DNA of 58,017 bases from an uncultured Bacilli bacterium. Lineage in GTDB: Bacteria > Bacillota_I > Bacilli_A > RF39 > UBA660. Below the pieces are notes generated by a model. The model made no database searches and was not told the DNA's origin. It saw nothing but the letters and a program-made list of their open reading frames with translations. The stretch spans positions 1-58,017 of the forward strand of contig CANRDE010000005.1 of the NCBI GenBank assembly GCA_947629325.1, given 5' to 3'. Position numbers and translations under genes: made by a program. Position 1 is the first letter of the stretch; every line of letters starts with the position of its first letter. Below, piece by piece: positions 1 through 8,740 of the stretch.

Positions 1-280
1 GAAATTCTCCATGAATTTTATACGCATTATTTTTCATTTCTTCTGAAAAATCTAGTCCTATATATTGATATCCCTTTGTATTAAAATAAAAATAAGTTCT
101 ACCAGTTCCCGCCCCTAAATCCAAAATTGTAGCATGTTTTAATAAATGCTTTTCGAATTCTTCATAAACATCTAAATCTTCTATATAGGTGCCAAAATCT
201 TTGCCATATTGTTCTGCAATTAAATCATAGTTTTTTCTAACACTTTCTCTTGTATTAAAGTTTATTATATCTTTATTCAT
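1..280 (-). CDS. SAM-dependent methyltransferase (partial, cut by window edge)
   Basis: The minus-strand frame is open from an ATG at 280 to the window edge, giving the first 93 or so residues. Around residue 52 it has the class I methyltransferase SAM-binding motif LDLGAGTGR, followed by YIGLDFSEEM, which fits the acidic loop after strand 2. A Shine-Dalgarno sequence (GGAGGAAAAC on the minus strand) sits just before the ATG. This is the usual start of a small Methyltransf_11/25-type enzyme. The substrate cannot be told because the C-terminal half is outside the window. Confidence 0.8.
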   Translation of the reverse strand, partial: MNKDIINFNTRESVRKNYDLIAEQYGKDFGTYIEDLDVYEEFEKHLLKHATILDLGAGTGRTYFYFNTKGYQYIGLDFSEEMKNNAYKIHGEF

Positions 281-437
281 TGTTTTCCTCCTTTTCATAA
301 CTTATTTATTATATTTTTATGATAACAATATTTTATCAAAAAAACTCTTTTTTCGATACATAAAAGAAATTTTGGAATACTGTGTCATTACCTATTCGCT
401 CTATTGATGGGCCAACTTTTCGGACATTCAAATATAT

Positions 438-465
438 TCATCTCTATTTAGAGATGACTTTTTAT
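438..465 (+). terminator. Hairpin plus T-run, orphan terminator
   Basis: The stem TCATCTCT/AGAGATGA (8 bp, loop ATTT) is followed by CTTTTTATT. It has the form of an intrinsic terminator on the plus strand but no visible gene feeds into it. It may be left over from a lost gene or a small RNA. Confidence 0.5.
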
Positions 466-485
466 TAAGTTAATATTAAAAATAA

Positions 486-494
486 TGTTATAAT
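486..494 (+). promoter_or_regulatory. Extended -10 promoter element TGTTATAAT
   Basis: TGTTATAAT lies 24 bases before the ATG at 519, with the Shine-Dalgarno AAAGGAG in between. The same TGnTATAAT pattern precedes most other plus-strand genes in the window. No good -35 hexamer is visible at 17 bp. Confidence 0.6.
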
Positions 495-518
495 TATTTT
501 ATAGAAAAGGAGAATACT

Positions 519-1280
519 ATGAATTTTGAATATAAAAATTTTGATGGAACTAATAATGACATAATAGAAATAATATCATCTGATTCTGCTCTGGGATTAT
601 TGAAAAGAAGTGGCAACGAAAATATTAAAATTTGTTTACCCTTATCATTAAGTATTGGTAAATTTGGTAGCACTACGCCATTTAATAGAAAGATATTATC
701 TGAAATTTATAAAAATGGGGAATCTTATGATTTTACTGAAGATTTTAAAAAATTAAAAAGAATTAGCGCTAAGTGTAAGAAGATTAGAGTTTGGTCAAGC
801 CATTTAGATACTGATGAGTATTGTTTACTATTATTAATATGCTATTTATATAAAGATAAAGAAATAAGTGCTATTTTTTCGGAGGAAATTAATTGGGATG
901 CTACTACAATAGGGTCTGTCAGTGAAAAAGAAGTTTCTGAACTTGAAAAAAGAGAACATATATTAACAAAATGGCAAAAAGAAAATTATTGTAATGTATG
1001 GGAAAATGTTGTTAATAGTAACCAAGAATTAAGATATATGATAAATGGATCAGTCGTATCCTGTGATTTTGATAGTTTTAATAATAAAATTATTAATAGA
1101 CTAAAAAAAGCAGGGAAAATACCCATGTTTAAATTTGTAGCTGATTTAATGAGTAATCCAATAATTCCATGTGTAATATATTCGGATTCAATATATATCT
1201 TTTTAATAGAAAAATTAGAGAAAATGGGAGTAATAAAAAGTTATATAATTAATGATAAAAAATATATTGAGGTAGTTTAA
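519..1280 (+). CDS. DUF1835/DUF3658-type protein
   Basis: This 253-residue protein starts at an ATG with a clear AAAGGAG site. The N-terminal half has the DUF1835 layout, including a segment near residues 91-110 (VWSSHLDTDEYCLLLLICYL) like the conserved acidic/leucine block of that family. The C-terminal half, with LTKWQKENYCNVWENVV and then D-F-D-S-F-N-N, fits DUF3658, which commonly follows DUF1835. The biochemical role of these domains is not established. It is monocistronic, convergent with the MBL-fold gene, and has its own extended -10. The assignment rests on pattern recall only. Confidence 0.6.
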   Translation: MNFEYKNFDGTNNDIIEIISSDSALGLLKRSGNENIKICLPLSLSIGKFGSTTPFNRKILSEIYKNGESYDFTEDFKKLKRISAKCKKIRVWSSHLDTDEYCLLLLICYLYKDKEISAIFSEEINWDATTIGSVSEKEVSELEKREHILTKWQKENYCNVWENVVNSNQELRYMINGSVVSCDFDSFNNKIINRLKKAGKIPMFKFVADLMSNPIIPCVIYSDSIYIFLIEKLEKMGVIKSYIINDKKYIEVV

Positions 1281-1357
1281 TTGATAAAATATCCTCCTAT
1301 ATAAAGTCATATTTATTTAGGAATAATTATTTTATAAATTTCAAAATAACTTAAATA

Positions 1358-2071
1358 TTAAATAGTAATTTCTAATCCGTCGCTTGGAATAATAACATTT
1401 TTAATTTTTTGTTTTTTTAGTTCTTCTCTTGTATCATCTTCTAAATGACTAACAATAAACTTACAATTAGGATATTTACTACTTAAATAAATAATACTAT
1501 CTATTCCCATGTGTTTATCGGTACTTTTAATAAACATACAATCACAAAACAAATAATCACATACACTAGCCATATATAAAACATTTTCACATATTGTAGT
1601 ATCACCCGTAAATCCTATTTTGGCCTGTTTAGTTGCAAATATATAGCCATAAGCTGGTTTCATTCTTCCGTGATCCACTAAATATTTTGTTACTTCATAG
1701 TCATTAATTCTAAAAGAAGGTTCAAATATATATTTTAAGTTGATGGCTTTGTTAACCTCTTTTGCTGGATGGGGAAAAGCAAGCTTTAATAATGTTTTAT
1801 TTTTCTTTTTTCCATCTTTACTACAATAAACATTGATATCTTTATTGTCTGATCTTGACTTTAGCAAAAAATAAAATGGAATATCAAAATAATGGTCACC
1901 ATGAAAATGGGTTATTAAAACGTGTTTTATCACTCTAGGATTAACTCCTAATTTAAATAGATTTTTACACATACCATTAGGAATGTCTATTAATATATCA
2001 TCATCTATCATATAGGAAGCACTATTATATGAAGTCCACATACTTCCGCTACCAATTACTTTAACTTTCAT
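1358..2071 (-). CDS. MBL-fold metallo-hydrolase (RNase Z-like)
   Basis: This 237-residue protein has the metallo-beta-lactamase signature THFHGDH at residues 54-60, the later metal ligands in DHGRMKP and GFTGDTT, and SHLEDDT near the C terminus. The compact layout resembles RNase Z/phosphodiesterase-type MBL proteins, but the exact substrate is not shown. The start is an ATG after AAAGGAT. A degraded second copy lies in the mobile element at 52827-53195. Its C-terminal end matches closely, so the family is duplicated in this genome and the element copy is dead. Confidence 0.85.
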   Translation of the reverse strand: MKVKVIGSGSMWTSYNSASYMIDDDILIDIPNGMCKNLFKLGVNPRVIKHVLITHFHGDHYFDIPFYFLLKSRSDNKDINVYCSKDGKKKNKTLLKLAFPHPAKEVNKAINLKYIFEPSFRINDYEVTKYLVDHGRMKPAYGYIFATKQAKIGFTGDTTICENVLYMASVCDYLFCDCMFIKSTDKHMGIDSIIYLSSKYPNCKFIVSHLEDDTREELKKQKIKNVIIPSDGLEITI

Positions 2072-2131
2072 TTTACTTATCCTTTCTTACAATTACCTCT
2101 TCTATTGCATGAATCTAACCATTATAATTGG

Positions 2132-2656
2132 CTAATATTGTTTTATAAATTTCTTTTTTAAAGCTTTTTTATTACCTTTAATATCAAATCTATATATAGC
2201 AATTAATACAAATATTAATTCTATTATAGTAGCTATTAAACCTACTATTGCATAAACACTTATACTATAAACTATAAATAATAAACAAGAAATTACTTCG
2301 ACTATTCTTGTAATTTTTAAACTATCTTGCCATAAAGCTATAGTATATAATATTACGGCAATACTAGGTAAAATACTAACTAAATCAGTATAAAAAATAA
2401 TTGATATGATTACCATTATCAAAATAATGATAACTGAGCAAGCAATATTTTTACTTTTACTAAAAAGAATATTCCTAATTATAGTTGTTAAATTAATTAA
2501 ACAACCGATTGGTGCCCCTAAAAACAAATATTGTAAGGCAAAAAATATACTTGAAAATATTTGTAATCTTAATAATCTGTTCTTTTCATTTGTTTGAAAA
2601 CTAATTATTAAAATTATTAAAGCCATTAAGCCCATTAATTGACCAAGCCAAAACAT
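2132..2656 (-). CDS. YgjV-type inner membrane protein
   Basis: This 174-residue protein has about five hydrophobic segments. It has the family pattern near the N terminus: a G-Q-hydrophobic helix, SFQTNEKNRLLRLQ, then ALQYLFLGAPIGCLINL and an Arg in IIRNILF. This matches the YgjV family (PF10688), whose function is unknown. The C terminus is Lys-rich and cytoplasmic. It lies between pnuC and the MBL-fold gene on the same strand, so the three may be co-transcribed. Confidence 0.7.
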   Translation of the reverse strand: MFWLGQLMGLMALIILIISFQTNEKNRLLRLQIFSSIFFALQYLFLGAPIGCLINLTTIIRNILFSKSKNIACSVIIILIMVIISIIFYTDLVSILPSIAVILYTIALWQDSLKITRIVEVISCLLFIVYSISVYAIVGLIATIIELIFVLIAIYRFDIKGNKKALKKKFIKQY

Positions 2657-2685
2657 ATCTCACCATCATTTCATTTACTTTTTTT

Positions 2686-3336
2686 CTAATTATTATTTTT
2701 ATTTTTTTTAATCCATTTATATAATCCATAAATATTTATTAATAAATATCCTATTGAAACTAGTAGCATCATTAATGAATTAGGGCCTTTATTAACAAAA
2801 CTTATTAACCATATAAATAAGTCTATACTATTATTAAATAACCAAATTATCCAACATTCTTGAAATCTTAAATTCATAAGTATTATTCCACATAAATTAA
2901 TAATATTACTACTAGAATCTAAAAAAGCTAAGTTTTGGGTTGGAATTTTAGATAATAATAGCCCTAATAAAACACTGCCAACTATACAACTACTAACTAT
3001 AATAATGGAATTTTTAAACGTAAATTTTCTTATCTTTACTTCTTTTTTTTCATCTTGTATCTTATTTCAACTTATATAACCTTGAATTTGAGATGGAAAA
3101 TATATCAGTAATGATAATATTGCCATTGCATATAAACCATTTATATAACTAACATAAGCACTTAATAAACAATATAGAGCACCATAAATATAATTATAAG
3201 TCTTACCTATACTAGCATAATATGAATTTAAAAGTCCACTTGCCAGAATTATAGTTCCTAAAATATAATCTTTTGATATAATTCCACATATAATAGAAAA
3301 AACTATTATTAAAATTGTTATAATTTTATTTCTCAT
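2686..3336 (-). pseudogene. pnuC: PnuC-type vitamin/nucleoside transporter, interrupted by one in-frame TGA
   Basis: Two fragments (3336-3067, 89 residues; and 3066-2686) lie in the same frame and together give 217 codons, about the usual PnuC length. The only interruption is TGA at 3069-3067. The first part ends QIQGYIS and the next codons read NK, so the TGA falls where PnuC proteins have a conserved Trp (GWxxWKKN-like). PnuC carries nicotinamide riboside or related vitamins across the membrane, and the predicted helices fit. It is either a fresh nonsense mutation or a UGA read through as Trp. No other lesion is visible, so decay is recent or absent. Confidence 0.75.
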
Positions 3337-3344
3337 AAATAATT

Positions 3345-3530
3345 CTACTTCTTAGTTGCCCCAGCATGTTCAAATTGAGATCCATTCTGGTTTATTATTT
3401 CTATTATTTTAGCATCTGCTAATTTCAAATTTTCTTGAAATTCATCAATTGTTTTTTGACTACAATAATTTTTAATAAAATTATATATAGTTTCTGCAGC
3501 CTTATCCATTTTATCCTTATTTTCTCTCAT
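3345..3530 (-). CDS. Small hypothetical protein upstream of pnuC
   Basis: This 61-residue, charged, mostly helical protein starts at an ATG behind a strong AGGAGGTTAC site. It is separated from the pnuC start by 8 bases, so the two are probably one transcript. I do not recognise the family. It has no signal peptide or membrane segment. The good ribosome-binding site is the main reason to treat it as real. Confidence 0.55.
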   Translation of the reverse strand: MRENKDKMDKAAETIYNFIKNYCSQKTIDEFQENLKLADAKIIEIINQNGSQFEHAGATKK

Positions 3531-3616
3531 TTCAAGTAACCTCCTTGTCTAACTATCTTTGTAGTAATATTTATCATGTATATTTATATTCTAGTGTTAA
3601 ATATGCTTTTCTTATT

Positions 3617-4060
3617 TTATTTTGTTAAATATTTATAATAATATAATTCTTGTCTTTTTTTATCAAAATAATCAAATATAAACCCCTTTTTTTCATAAAA
3701 TTTAATGGCTATTAAAAATTTAGGGTCTACAGTCAAAAAAGCTTTTTTATATTTATTATTTATAACGTATTGCATACACATATCAAATATCTTAGTCCCA
3801 ATCTTTTGGTTTCTATAATCTTTTCTTATATAAAACGAATTAAAATAACATTCGTCTTTATTGATTATTTTCACTCCACATATACCTATTAAACTATTTT
3901 TGTCTTCAACGCTAATTAAAATATTAGGTTCTTTTTGTAAAGCATCATAATCTTGTTCCTCTAACCATTTTCCCCAATAATCTATTTTAAATTCTTCACA
4001 AATAATATTTTTAATAAATTCTTTTATATTATATTTACATTGATTAATTTTAATTTCCAT
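3617..4060 (-). CDS. GNAT-family N-acetyltransferase
   Basis: This 147-residue protein has the acetyl-CoA binding motif A of GNAT enzymes: FYIRKDYRNQKIGTKIFD at about residues 74-91, followed by KAFLTVDPKFLIAIKFYEKKGF, which is the typical motif B region. The substrate is unknown. It starts at an ATG with GAGAG upstream. It lies 15 bases after cutA on the same strand and probably shares its transcript. Confidence 0.85.
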   Translation of the reverse strand: MEIKINQCKYNIKEFIKNIICEEFKIDYWGKWLEEQDYDALQKEPNILISVEDKNSLIGICGVKIINKDECYFNSFYIRKDYRNQKIGTKIFDMCMQYVINNKYKKAFLTVDPKFLIAIKFYEKKGFIFDYFDKKRQELYYYKYLTK

Positions 4061-4075
4061 AATATTCTCTCATCA

Positions 4076-4378
4076 TTAATTACTTACTTCTTCATCAATC
4101 CAATTTAAATAATCTTTATTATAGCTATTTAAATCAAATACAGCCATTTCAAAACAATCATAACTATGGATTTCTTTTATAACATTATATATTTTTTCTT
4201 GTACTTCTTTTTTGGTTTTCATAAATACTAAATATTCTTTGCTCTCTTCTATTTTATGTTGCCAATTCCATTTACTACTACTTTCAACCATTTGACAACT
4301 TGCCACTAATTTTTCCTCTAATAATTTGGAAATAACCTTATTGGCTTCATCTAAATTACTAAAAGCAACCTCTATCAT
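4076..4378 (-). CDS. cutA: CutA-like divalent-cation tolerance protein
   Basis: The 100-residue product has the CutA pattern: MIEVAFSNLDEANKVISKLL, then EEKLVASCQ, SKWNWQHKIEESKEYLVFMKT, and a C-terminal YLNWI. CutA proteins are small trimeric cytoplasmic proteins linked to metal tolerance, although their role in bacteria is still debated. The longer frame begins at a TTG at 4396. The ATG at 4378 is preferred because AAAAGGA lies 7 bases ahead of it and CutA proteins begin at this point. It lies between the HD hydrolase and the GNAT gene. Confidence 0.85.
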   Translation of the reverse strand: MIEVAFSNLDEANKVISKLLEEKLVASCQMVESSSKWNWQHKIEESKEYLVFMKTKKEVQEKIYNVIKEIHSYDCFEMAVFDLNSYNKDYLNWIDEEVSN

Positions 4379-4411
4379 ACAATAATCCTTTTTCAAATTA
4401 AAATATTCACT

Positions 4412-5041
4412 TTAATCTTTGTTATTTCTAATATTATTAGCAATAATTGTAAATATTTCATCATAAGCTTTACAATCATGTTCAACAAATAAATCGAATA
4501 AACCTTTTGCTCCTTTTTCTATCGCTTTCTCATTTAAATCCATATTAACTAGTTCTGCATTCTCAGGCGCAAAAATATTAACATATTTTCCGTCATCATA
4601 TAATTTTGCTTCTAAACAAGCCTCTAATTTATCGCATTCGTAAGCAAATTTGGATTCATTTGTTTCATGTCTATTAAATTCATCTAATAATTCTTCATAT
4701 TCTTCTTTTTTAACTAAACTATCTAATACTTTACTTATAGCAGCTTTTCTCATTTGAGCCTTTTCTTTTTTATTAACATGATCATAAGGCGTTATATCAC
4801 CAATTATTACTTCTTCAAGCTCATGTAGCACTAACATTCTCAAGACTTTGTTAAGATCGATTTTAACTTCAAATTCCGAATCTATTGCTATAGCCAAAAT
4901 ACAAGTACCATAAACGTGTTCTGCAACACTTTCTAATCTTTCTTTTGATACATGCCATAATTTCCAACCACTTCTGATTTTATTCTTTAATGTGGTTGCT
5001 AAATTATAAAATTTTATTACATTATTTACCTTTTCTTGCAT
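4412..5041 (-). CDS. HD-domain hydrolase (YfbR-like/HD_3)
   Basis: This 209-residue protein has the HD_3 layout: RSGWKLW, ESVAEHVYG, then LVLHELEEVIIGDITP and a distal ECDKLEACLEAK. The canonical HD pair reads HE here (HELEE), a substitution of the second metal ligand that still carries an acidic group. Relatives hydrolyse nucleoside monophosphates or related phosphates. The substrate here is inferred only to family level. There is no good Shine-Dalgarno before the ATG. The leader contains the long dyad at 5158-5204. It is first in a run with cutA and the GNAT gene. Confidence 0.8.
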   Translation of the reverse strand: MQEKVNNVIKFYNLATTLKNKIRSGWKLWHVSKERLESVAEHVYGTCILAIAIDSEFEVKIDLNKVLRMLVLHELEEVIIGDITPYDHVNKKEKAQMRKAAISKVLDSLVKKEEYEELLDEFNRHETNESKFAYECDKLEACLEAKLYDDGKYVNIFAPENAELVNMDLNEKAIEKGAKGLFDLFVEHDCKAYDEIFTIIANNIRNNKD

Positions 5042-5348
5042 AAATGTTCATTGACTAAAAATTATTTATAAACTACCAATTAATTATTTTAAATTAATTC
5101 TTTATGTACCTACCTCATTTTGGCAATTTAATAATATGTTTAGTACAACTAACCTCCTTTACAAGTATTATTGTTAATTGTATTATACTATAAATACTTG
5201 TAAATTCCTACATTTTTTCTTTTTTCCATTAACTATTTTACATAGCAATTAAGTCTTAATTTATGTCAAACAATTTTAAATTGCAATTTTTATTATTTAA
5301 ATATATGATATAATAAACTTATATAAAAATACATGGAGTTGAAGTGTT
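5042..5348. other. Divergent intergenic region with a dyad and an extended -10
   Basis: There is no gene here. It holds the leader of the HD/cutA/GNAT run on the minus strand, including a free-standing AAAGGAGG sequence at about 5153-5160, and the 12-bp dyad listed separately. On the plus strand TGATATAAT at 5306-5314 precedes the ATG at 5349. Confidence 0.6.
5158..5204. promoter_or_regulatory. 12-bp perfect inverted repeat around a minus-strand -10
   Basis: The arms TTTACAAGTATT (5158-5169) and AATACTTGTAAA (5193-5204) are perfect inverted repeats 23 bases apart. Between them, on the minus strand, lies a TATAAT (5182-5187 on the plus strand reads ATTATA). Each arm holds a TACAAGTA core. The placement suggests an operator for the HD-hydrolase/cutA transcript, or a hairpin next to the AAAGGAGG sequence. 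The regulator is unknown. Confidence 0.5.
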
Positions 5349-5948
5349 ATGAGAAAAAATATTTTGAAACTATTAATAGGTTCCTTATGCGTAAGTGCAC
5401 TTGTAGGAATTATGATTATTATGTCTGGATCTTTTGGCGAATTAGAAATTAAAGTACTAGTAACAACATTATTAATATTTTGTTATTCTATTCCAGGACT
5501 TTGTTCATCAACAATTTATGAAAAAGGCAATTTACGTTTGTTCTCCATTTTGGGAATGGGACTAGCATTAATTACCTGTATATATATGCTTTGTCTAATA
5601 TGGAACATAGTCGAATTCAACCTTTTTGATACCTTTAAATGGAAAATAATTGGTACTTTGAATCTTTTATGTTGGTCAAGTGGACACATTTCATTAATAT
5701 TATTAATTAATAATAAACATAATATAGTTTCTACATTAAAAAATTTAACAATTCTTTTTTCGGCAATAATGGACTATATGATACTTATATCTTTATGGTC
5801 TATATTAGATTTATCAGATTTTTATTACAGGTTAATGTGGGTATTTGGAATATTAATAACATTAGGAACTATTGGAACTCCTATTTTAAATACAATATAT
5901 GGAAAAAATTCTACGCCTAAAAATAATACTAGTAATATAGAAGAATAA
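5349..5948 (+). CDS. Hypothetical integral membrane protein
   Basis: This 199-residue protein has about six hydrophobic segments and a short polar C-terminal tail (GKNSTPKNNTSNIEE). The start ATG follows GGAGTTGAAGTGTT, and TGATATAAT lies upstream at 5306. The family is not recognised. It is a single gene closed by a strong terminator and faces the P-type ATPase gene convergently. Confidence 0.6.
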   Translation: MRKNILKLLIGSLCVSALVGIMIIMSGSFGELEIKVLVTTLLIFCYSIPGLCSSTIYEKGNLRLFSILGMGLALITCIYMLCLIWNIVEFNLFDTFKWKIIGTLNLLCWSSGHISLILLINNKHNIVSTLKNLTILFSAIMDYMILISLWSILDLSDFYYRLMWVFGILITLGTIGTPILNTIYGKNSTPKNNTSNIEE

Positions 5949-5967
5949 ATCTTTATTTTAAGCCTAT

Positions 5968-6000
5968 AAAAATAACCAGTCATATGAGTGGTTATTTTTA
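5968..6000 (+). terminator. Intrinsic terminator after the 5349 gene
   Basis: The stem AATAACC (5971-5977) pairs with GGTTATT (5990-5996), and flanking A/T bases extend it. It is followed by TTTTA. The A-run on the other side could let it serve the convergent gene too. Confidence 0.65.
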
Positions 6001-6086
6001 TTATTGTATTTTCTTAATTTTTTATCTATTAAAAATTCATCCCATATTTTAAAATCTATACTTATAGGTATGAATTTTAAGTGCTT

Positions 6087-8687
6087 TTAATCTTTAAATT
6101 TTTTAGCTATTATTTTTTTAATCATTTCATCAATAAGAAACACTACTAAAACTACTATTAAAGTATAAGCCAATTGTAAAAAGTTAATTGAAGTTATTTG
6201 AAAAATCTTTTTAAGCGGCGTTGTAAAAATAATTATTTGAATTATAAAAAGAAACATGATACTTTTATTTAATTGTTTATTAGCGAATATTTTATTATTT
6301 AATACTTTTTTCTTTAAATTTCGACAAGAATAAGCAAAGACCATTTCTACCAAAATTAAGGTTAAGAAGGCCATTGTTGACGCTATTTCTAAACCATTTA
6401 ATTTTAAATTGACAAAAAAGATAAGCATAATTGCCAATGTTTTTAAAACTGCAGCAATTAACATTTTAGAGATTAAGAAAGGCGTAAAAAAGGAACTATC
6501 TTTTTTACGAACGTCTCTTTTCATAACATCATCATCGGGAATTTCAAAAGCTAGAGCAATAGCTGGTATACCATCAGTAATTAAATTAATGTACAAAAGT
6601 TGAATTGGTAAAAAAATTTCAATTCCCATAAGCATGCCTATAAAAACAACTAAAATTTCAACGATATTTCCGGTTAATAAATATACTAAGACGTTTCTAA
6701 TATTATCAAAAATTCTTCTTCCTTCTTTAACAGCACTAACAATAGTGGAAAAACCATCGTCTGTTAAAATAATATCAGACACATTTTTAGATACTTCTGT
6801 ACCTGTAATTCCCATCCCTACCCCAATGTTAGCGGCTTTTAAGGCTGGCGCGTCATTAACTCCATCTCCAGTCATAGCTACAACTTTATTATTGGATTTC
6901 CAAGCTTCTACAATTTCTAATTTATTAGTAGGACTTACCCGAGCGTATACTGAATAATTAGTAATTTTGTCTTGTAATTCTTTTTTATCCATTTTATCTA
7001 ATTCTAAACCGGTGATTGCTTCTTTTTCATCTTCTAAAATTCCTATTTCTTTAGCAATTGATACGGCTGTTCTTAGACTATCCCCTGTAATCATTATGGG
7101 ACGAATATGCGCTTCTTTACAAGACTGTATGGCTTCCTTAACGTCATCTCGAGGTGGGTCTATCATTGCAGTTAAACCAACAAAAACCAAGTTATTTTCC
7201 AGATTATCTTTTTTATAATTATTATCTAAGCTTTTAAAAGCATATGCTAAAATTCGATAAGCTTTAGCACACTCTTGATTTTCTAACTCCCGCAATTTTT
7301 CAAGCTTGCTTTTGGTTAATTTTACTATTTTATTATTTTCATAAACATACTTACAATTGGAAATTATAGAATCAAAACTTCCTTTAGTATAAAGCGTTAT
7401 ATTATTAGTATCTTTATTTATAGTGGACATCATTTTTCGCTCAGAATCAAAAGGAATTTCATCTATTCGGGGATTTTTATTTTTAACTTTTTCAATATCA
7501 AAATATTTTTCACAAAAATTATATAATGCTATTTCGGTCGGATCTCCGATATATTCATCATTATTTTTTTCAACATCATTATTTAAAGCCATTATTTTAA
7601 GAAGAAAATTATCATTTTCAATGTCATCTGAATTTAATATATTATTATTATAAATTATTTCTCTTACCGTCATTTTATTTTGGGTTATGGTTCCAGTCTT
7701 ATCAGAACAAATTATTTCTGTACATCCTAAAGTTTCAACACTAGACATTTTACGAATAATAGCTTTTTTCTTTGCTAAATCAGACATTCCCAAAGATAGG
7801 ATGATAGTAATTACAGCTGGCAATCCTTCAGGAATAGCTGCTACAGCTAAGGAAATAGAAAGCATTATAATTTCTAATAACTTCATGCCTTTTATTAAGC
7901 CAATAATAAACATAATCACAATTATAATTGCAATTATAATAGATAAAAATTTACTAATATCTGTAATTTTCTTTTGCAAAGGAGTTGATTCTCTTTCTTC
8001 TGTATTTAAACTTTTAGCTATAAGTCCAAATTCAGTTTCCATTCCCGTTGCACAAACAACTGCTAAACATTTACCATAAACAACATTAGTTCCAGAATAA
8101 ATCATATTACTTCGTAAAGATAAAGGAACATCTTTGTTAATTTCATCAATATTTTTAACAACGGGAATTGATTCTCCTGTTAACGAAGATTCATCAACTT
8201 TTAATGATGATTCCCAAAAAATTCTAGCATCAGCGCAAACTTGATCGCCTGCTTCTAAAACTAAAACATCTCCTTTAACAATGTCTTCACTATTTATAAT
8301 ATGAATCTTGCCTTCTCTTTTTACTTTAACCTTTGTTAATTGCATTTTTTTAAGCGATTCTAAGGCTTTATCTGCTTTTAATTCTTGGACAAAACCCATT
8401 GTGGCATTAATAATAACAATGGCTAGGATTATAATGCTATCTATAAAACTTTCATTATTTAAAATAGCTAAGATAAACGAAATAATAGCAGAAATTATTA
8501 AAATAATAATCATTAGATCGTAAAATTGTTCTAAAAATTTCTGAATTTTACTTTCCTTTTTGCTTTCTTCCAATTTGTTTTTTCCATTATTGGCTAGTCT
8601 TTTTAAAGCTTCTTGTTCACTTATTCCGTCTTTAGAAGAATTCAAATTCGTTAGAACTTCTTTATATTTCAACTTATAATATTCCAT
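6087..8687 (-). CDS. Calcium-type P-type ATPase
   Basis: This 866-residue protein is a full-length P2-type cation pump. It shows an N-terminal cation_ATPase_N domain, TGES (170-173) in the actuator domain, PEGLP (286-290) in helix M4, the phosphorylated Asp in DKTGT (329-333), KGSFDS in the nucleotide-binding domain and TGDGVNDAPAL in the hinge. PEGLP and the overall layout match bacterial SERCA-like Ca2+ exporters. Ion choice is inferred from the family. The start ATG follows AGGAGTAAAG. It is a single-gene unit. Confidence 0.92.
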   Translation of the reverse strand: MEYYKLKYKEVLTNLNSSKDGISEQEALKRLANNGKNKLEESKKESKIQKFLEQFYDLMIIILIISAIISFILAILNNESFIDSIIILAIVIINATMGFVQELKADKALESLKKMQLTKVKVKREGKIHIINSEDIVKGDVLVLEAGDQVCADARIFWESSLKVDESSLTGESIPVVKNIDEINKDVPLSLRSNMIYSGTNVVYGKCLAVVCATGMETEFGLIAKSLNTEERESTPLQKKITDISKFLSIIIAIIIVIMFIIGLIKGMKLLEIIMLSISLAVAAIPEGLPAVITIILSLGMSDLAKKKAIIRKMSSVETLGCTEIICSDKTGTITQNKMTVREIIYNNNILNSDDIENDNFLLKIMALNNDVEKNNDEYIGDPTEIALYNFCEKYFDIEKVKNKNPRIDEIPFDSERKMMSTINKDTNNITLYTKGSFDSIISNCKYVYENNKIVKLTKSKLEKLRELENQECAKAYRILAYAFKSLDNNYKKDNLENNLVFVGLTAMIDPPRDDVKEAIQSCKEAHIRPIMITGDSLRTAVSIAKEIGILEDEKEAITGLELDKMDKKELQDKITNYSVYARVSPTNKLEIVEAWKSNNKVVAMTGDGVNDAPALKAANIGVGMGITGTEVSKNVSDIILTDDGFSTIVSAVKEGRRIFDNIRNVLVYLLTGNIVEILVVFIGMLMGIEIFLPIQLLYINLITDGIPAIALAFEIPDDDVMKRDVRKKDSSFFTPFLISKMLIAAVLKTLAIMLIFFVNLKLNGLEIASTMAFLTLILVEMVFAYSCRNLKKKVLNNKIFANKQLNKSIMFLFIIQIIIFTTPLKKIFQITSINFLQLAYTLIVVLVVFLIDEMIKKIIAKKFKD

Positions 8688-8740
8688 AAACTTTACTCCT
8701 ATTATAGGAACATTATAACATACTTTAGCATATTTACAAA

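Larger units (their letters stand above)
281..518. other. Intergenic stretch, no gene seen
   Basis: The two flanking genes diverge. I see no credible coding frame. The stretch holds the start signals of both genes and a plus-strand hairpin with a T-run at 438-465, with no visible plus-strand gene ahead of it. The less A-rich part at 370-430 could be the tail of a decayed gene, but no frame is convincing. Confidence 0.5.

Noticed and set aside
281-518. Remnant of an insertion sequence
   Set aside because: The stretch 370-430 is less A-rich and ends in a hairpin, but no transposase motif or terminal repeat could be found.
6409-8523. Several plus-strand ORFs inside the P-type ATPase gene
   Set aside because: They are shadows in the antisense frames of a well-conserved full-length protein and lack ribosome sites.
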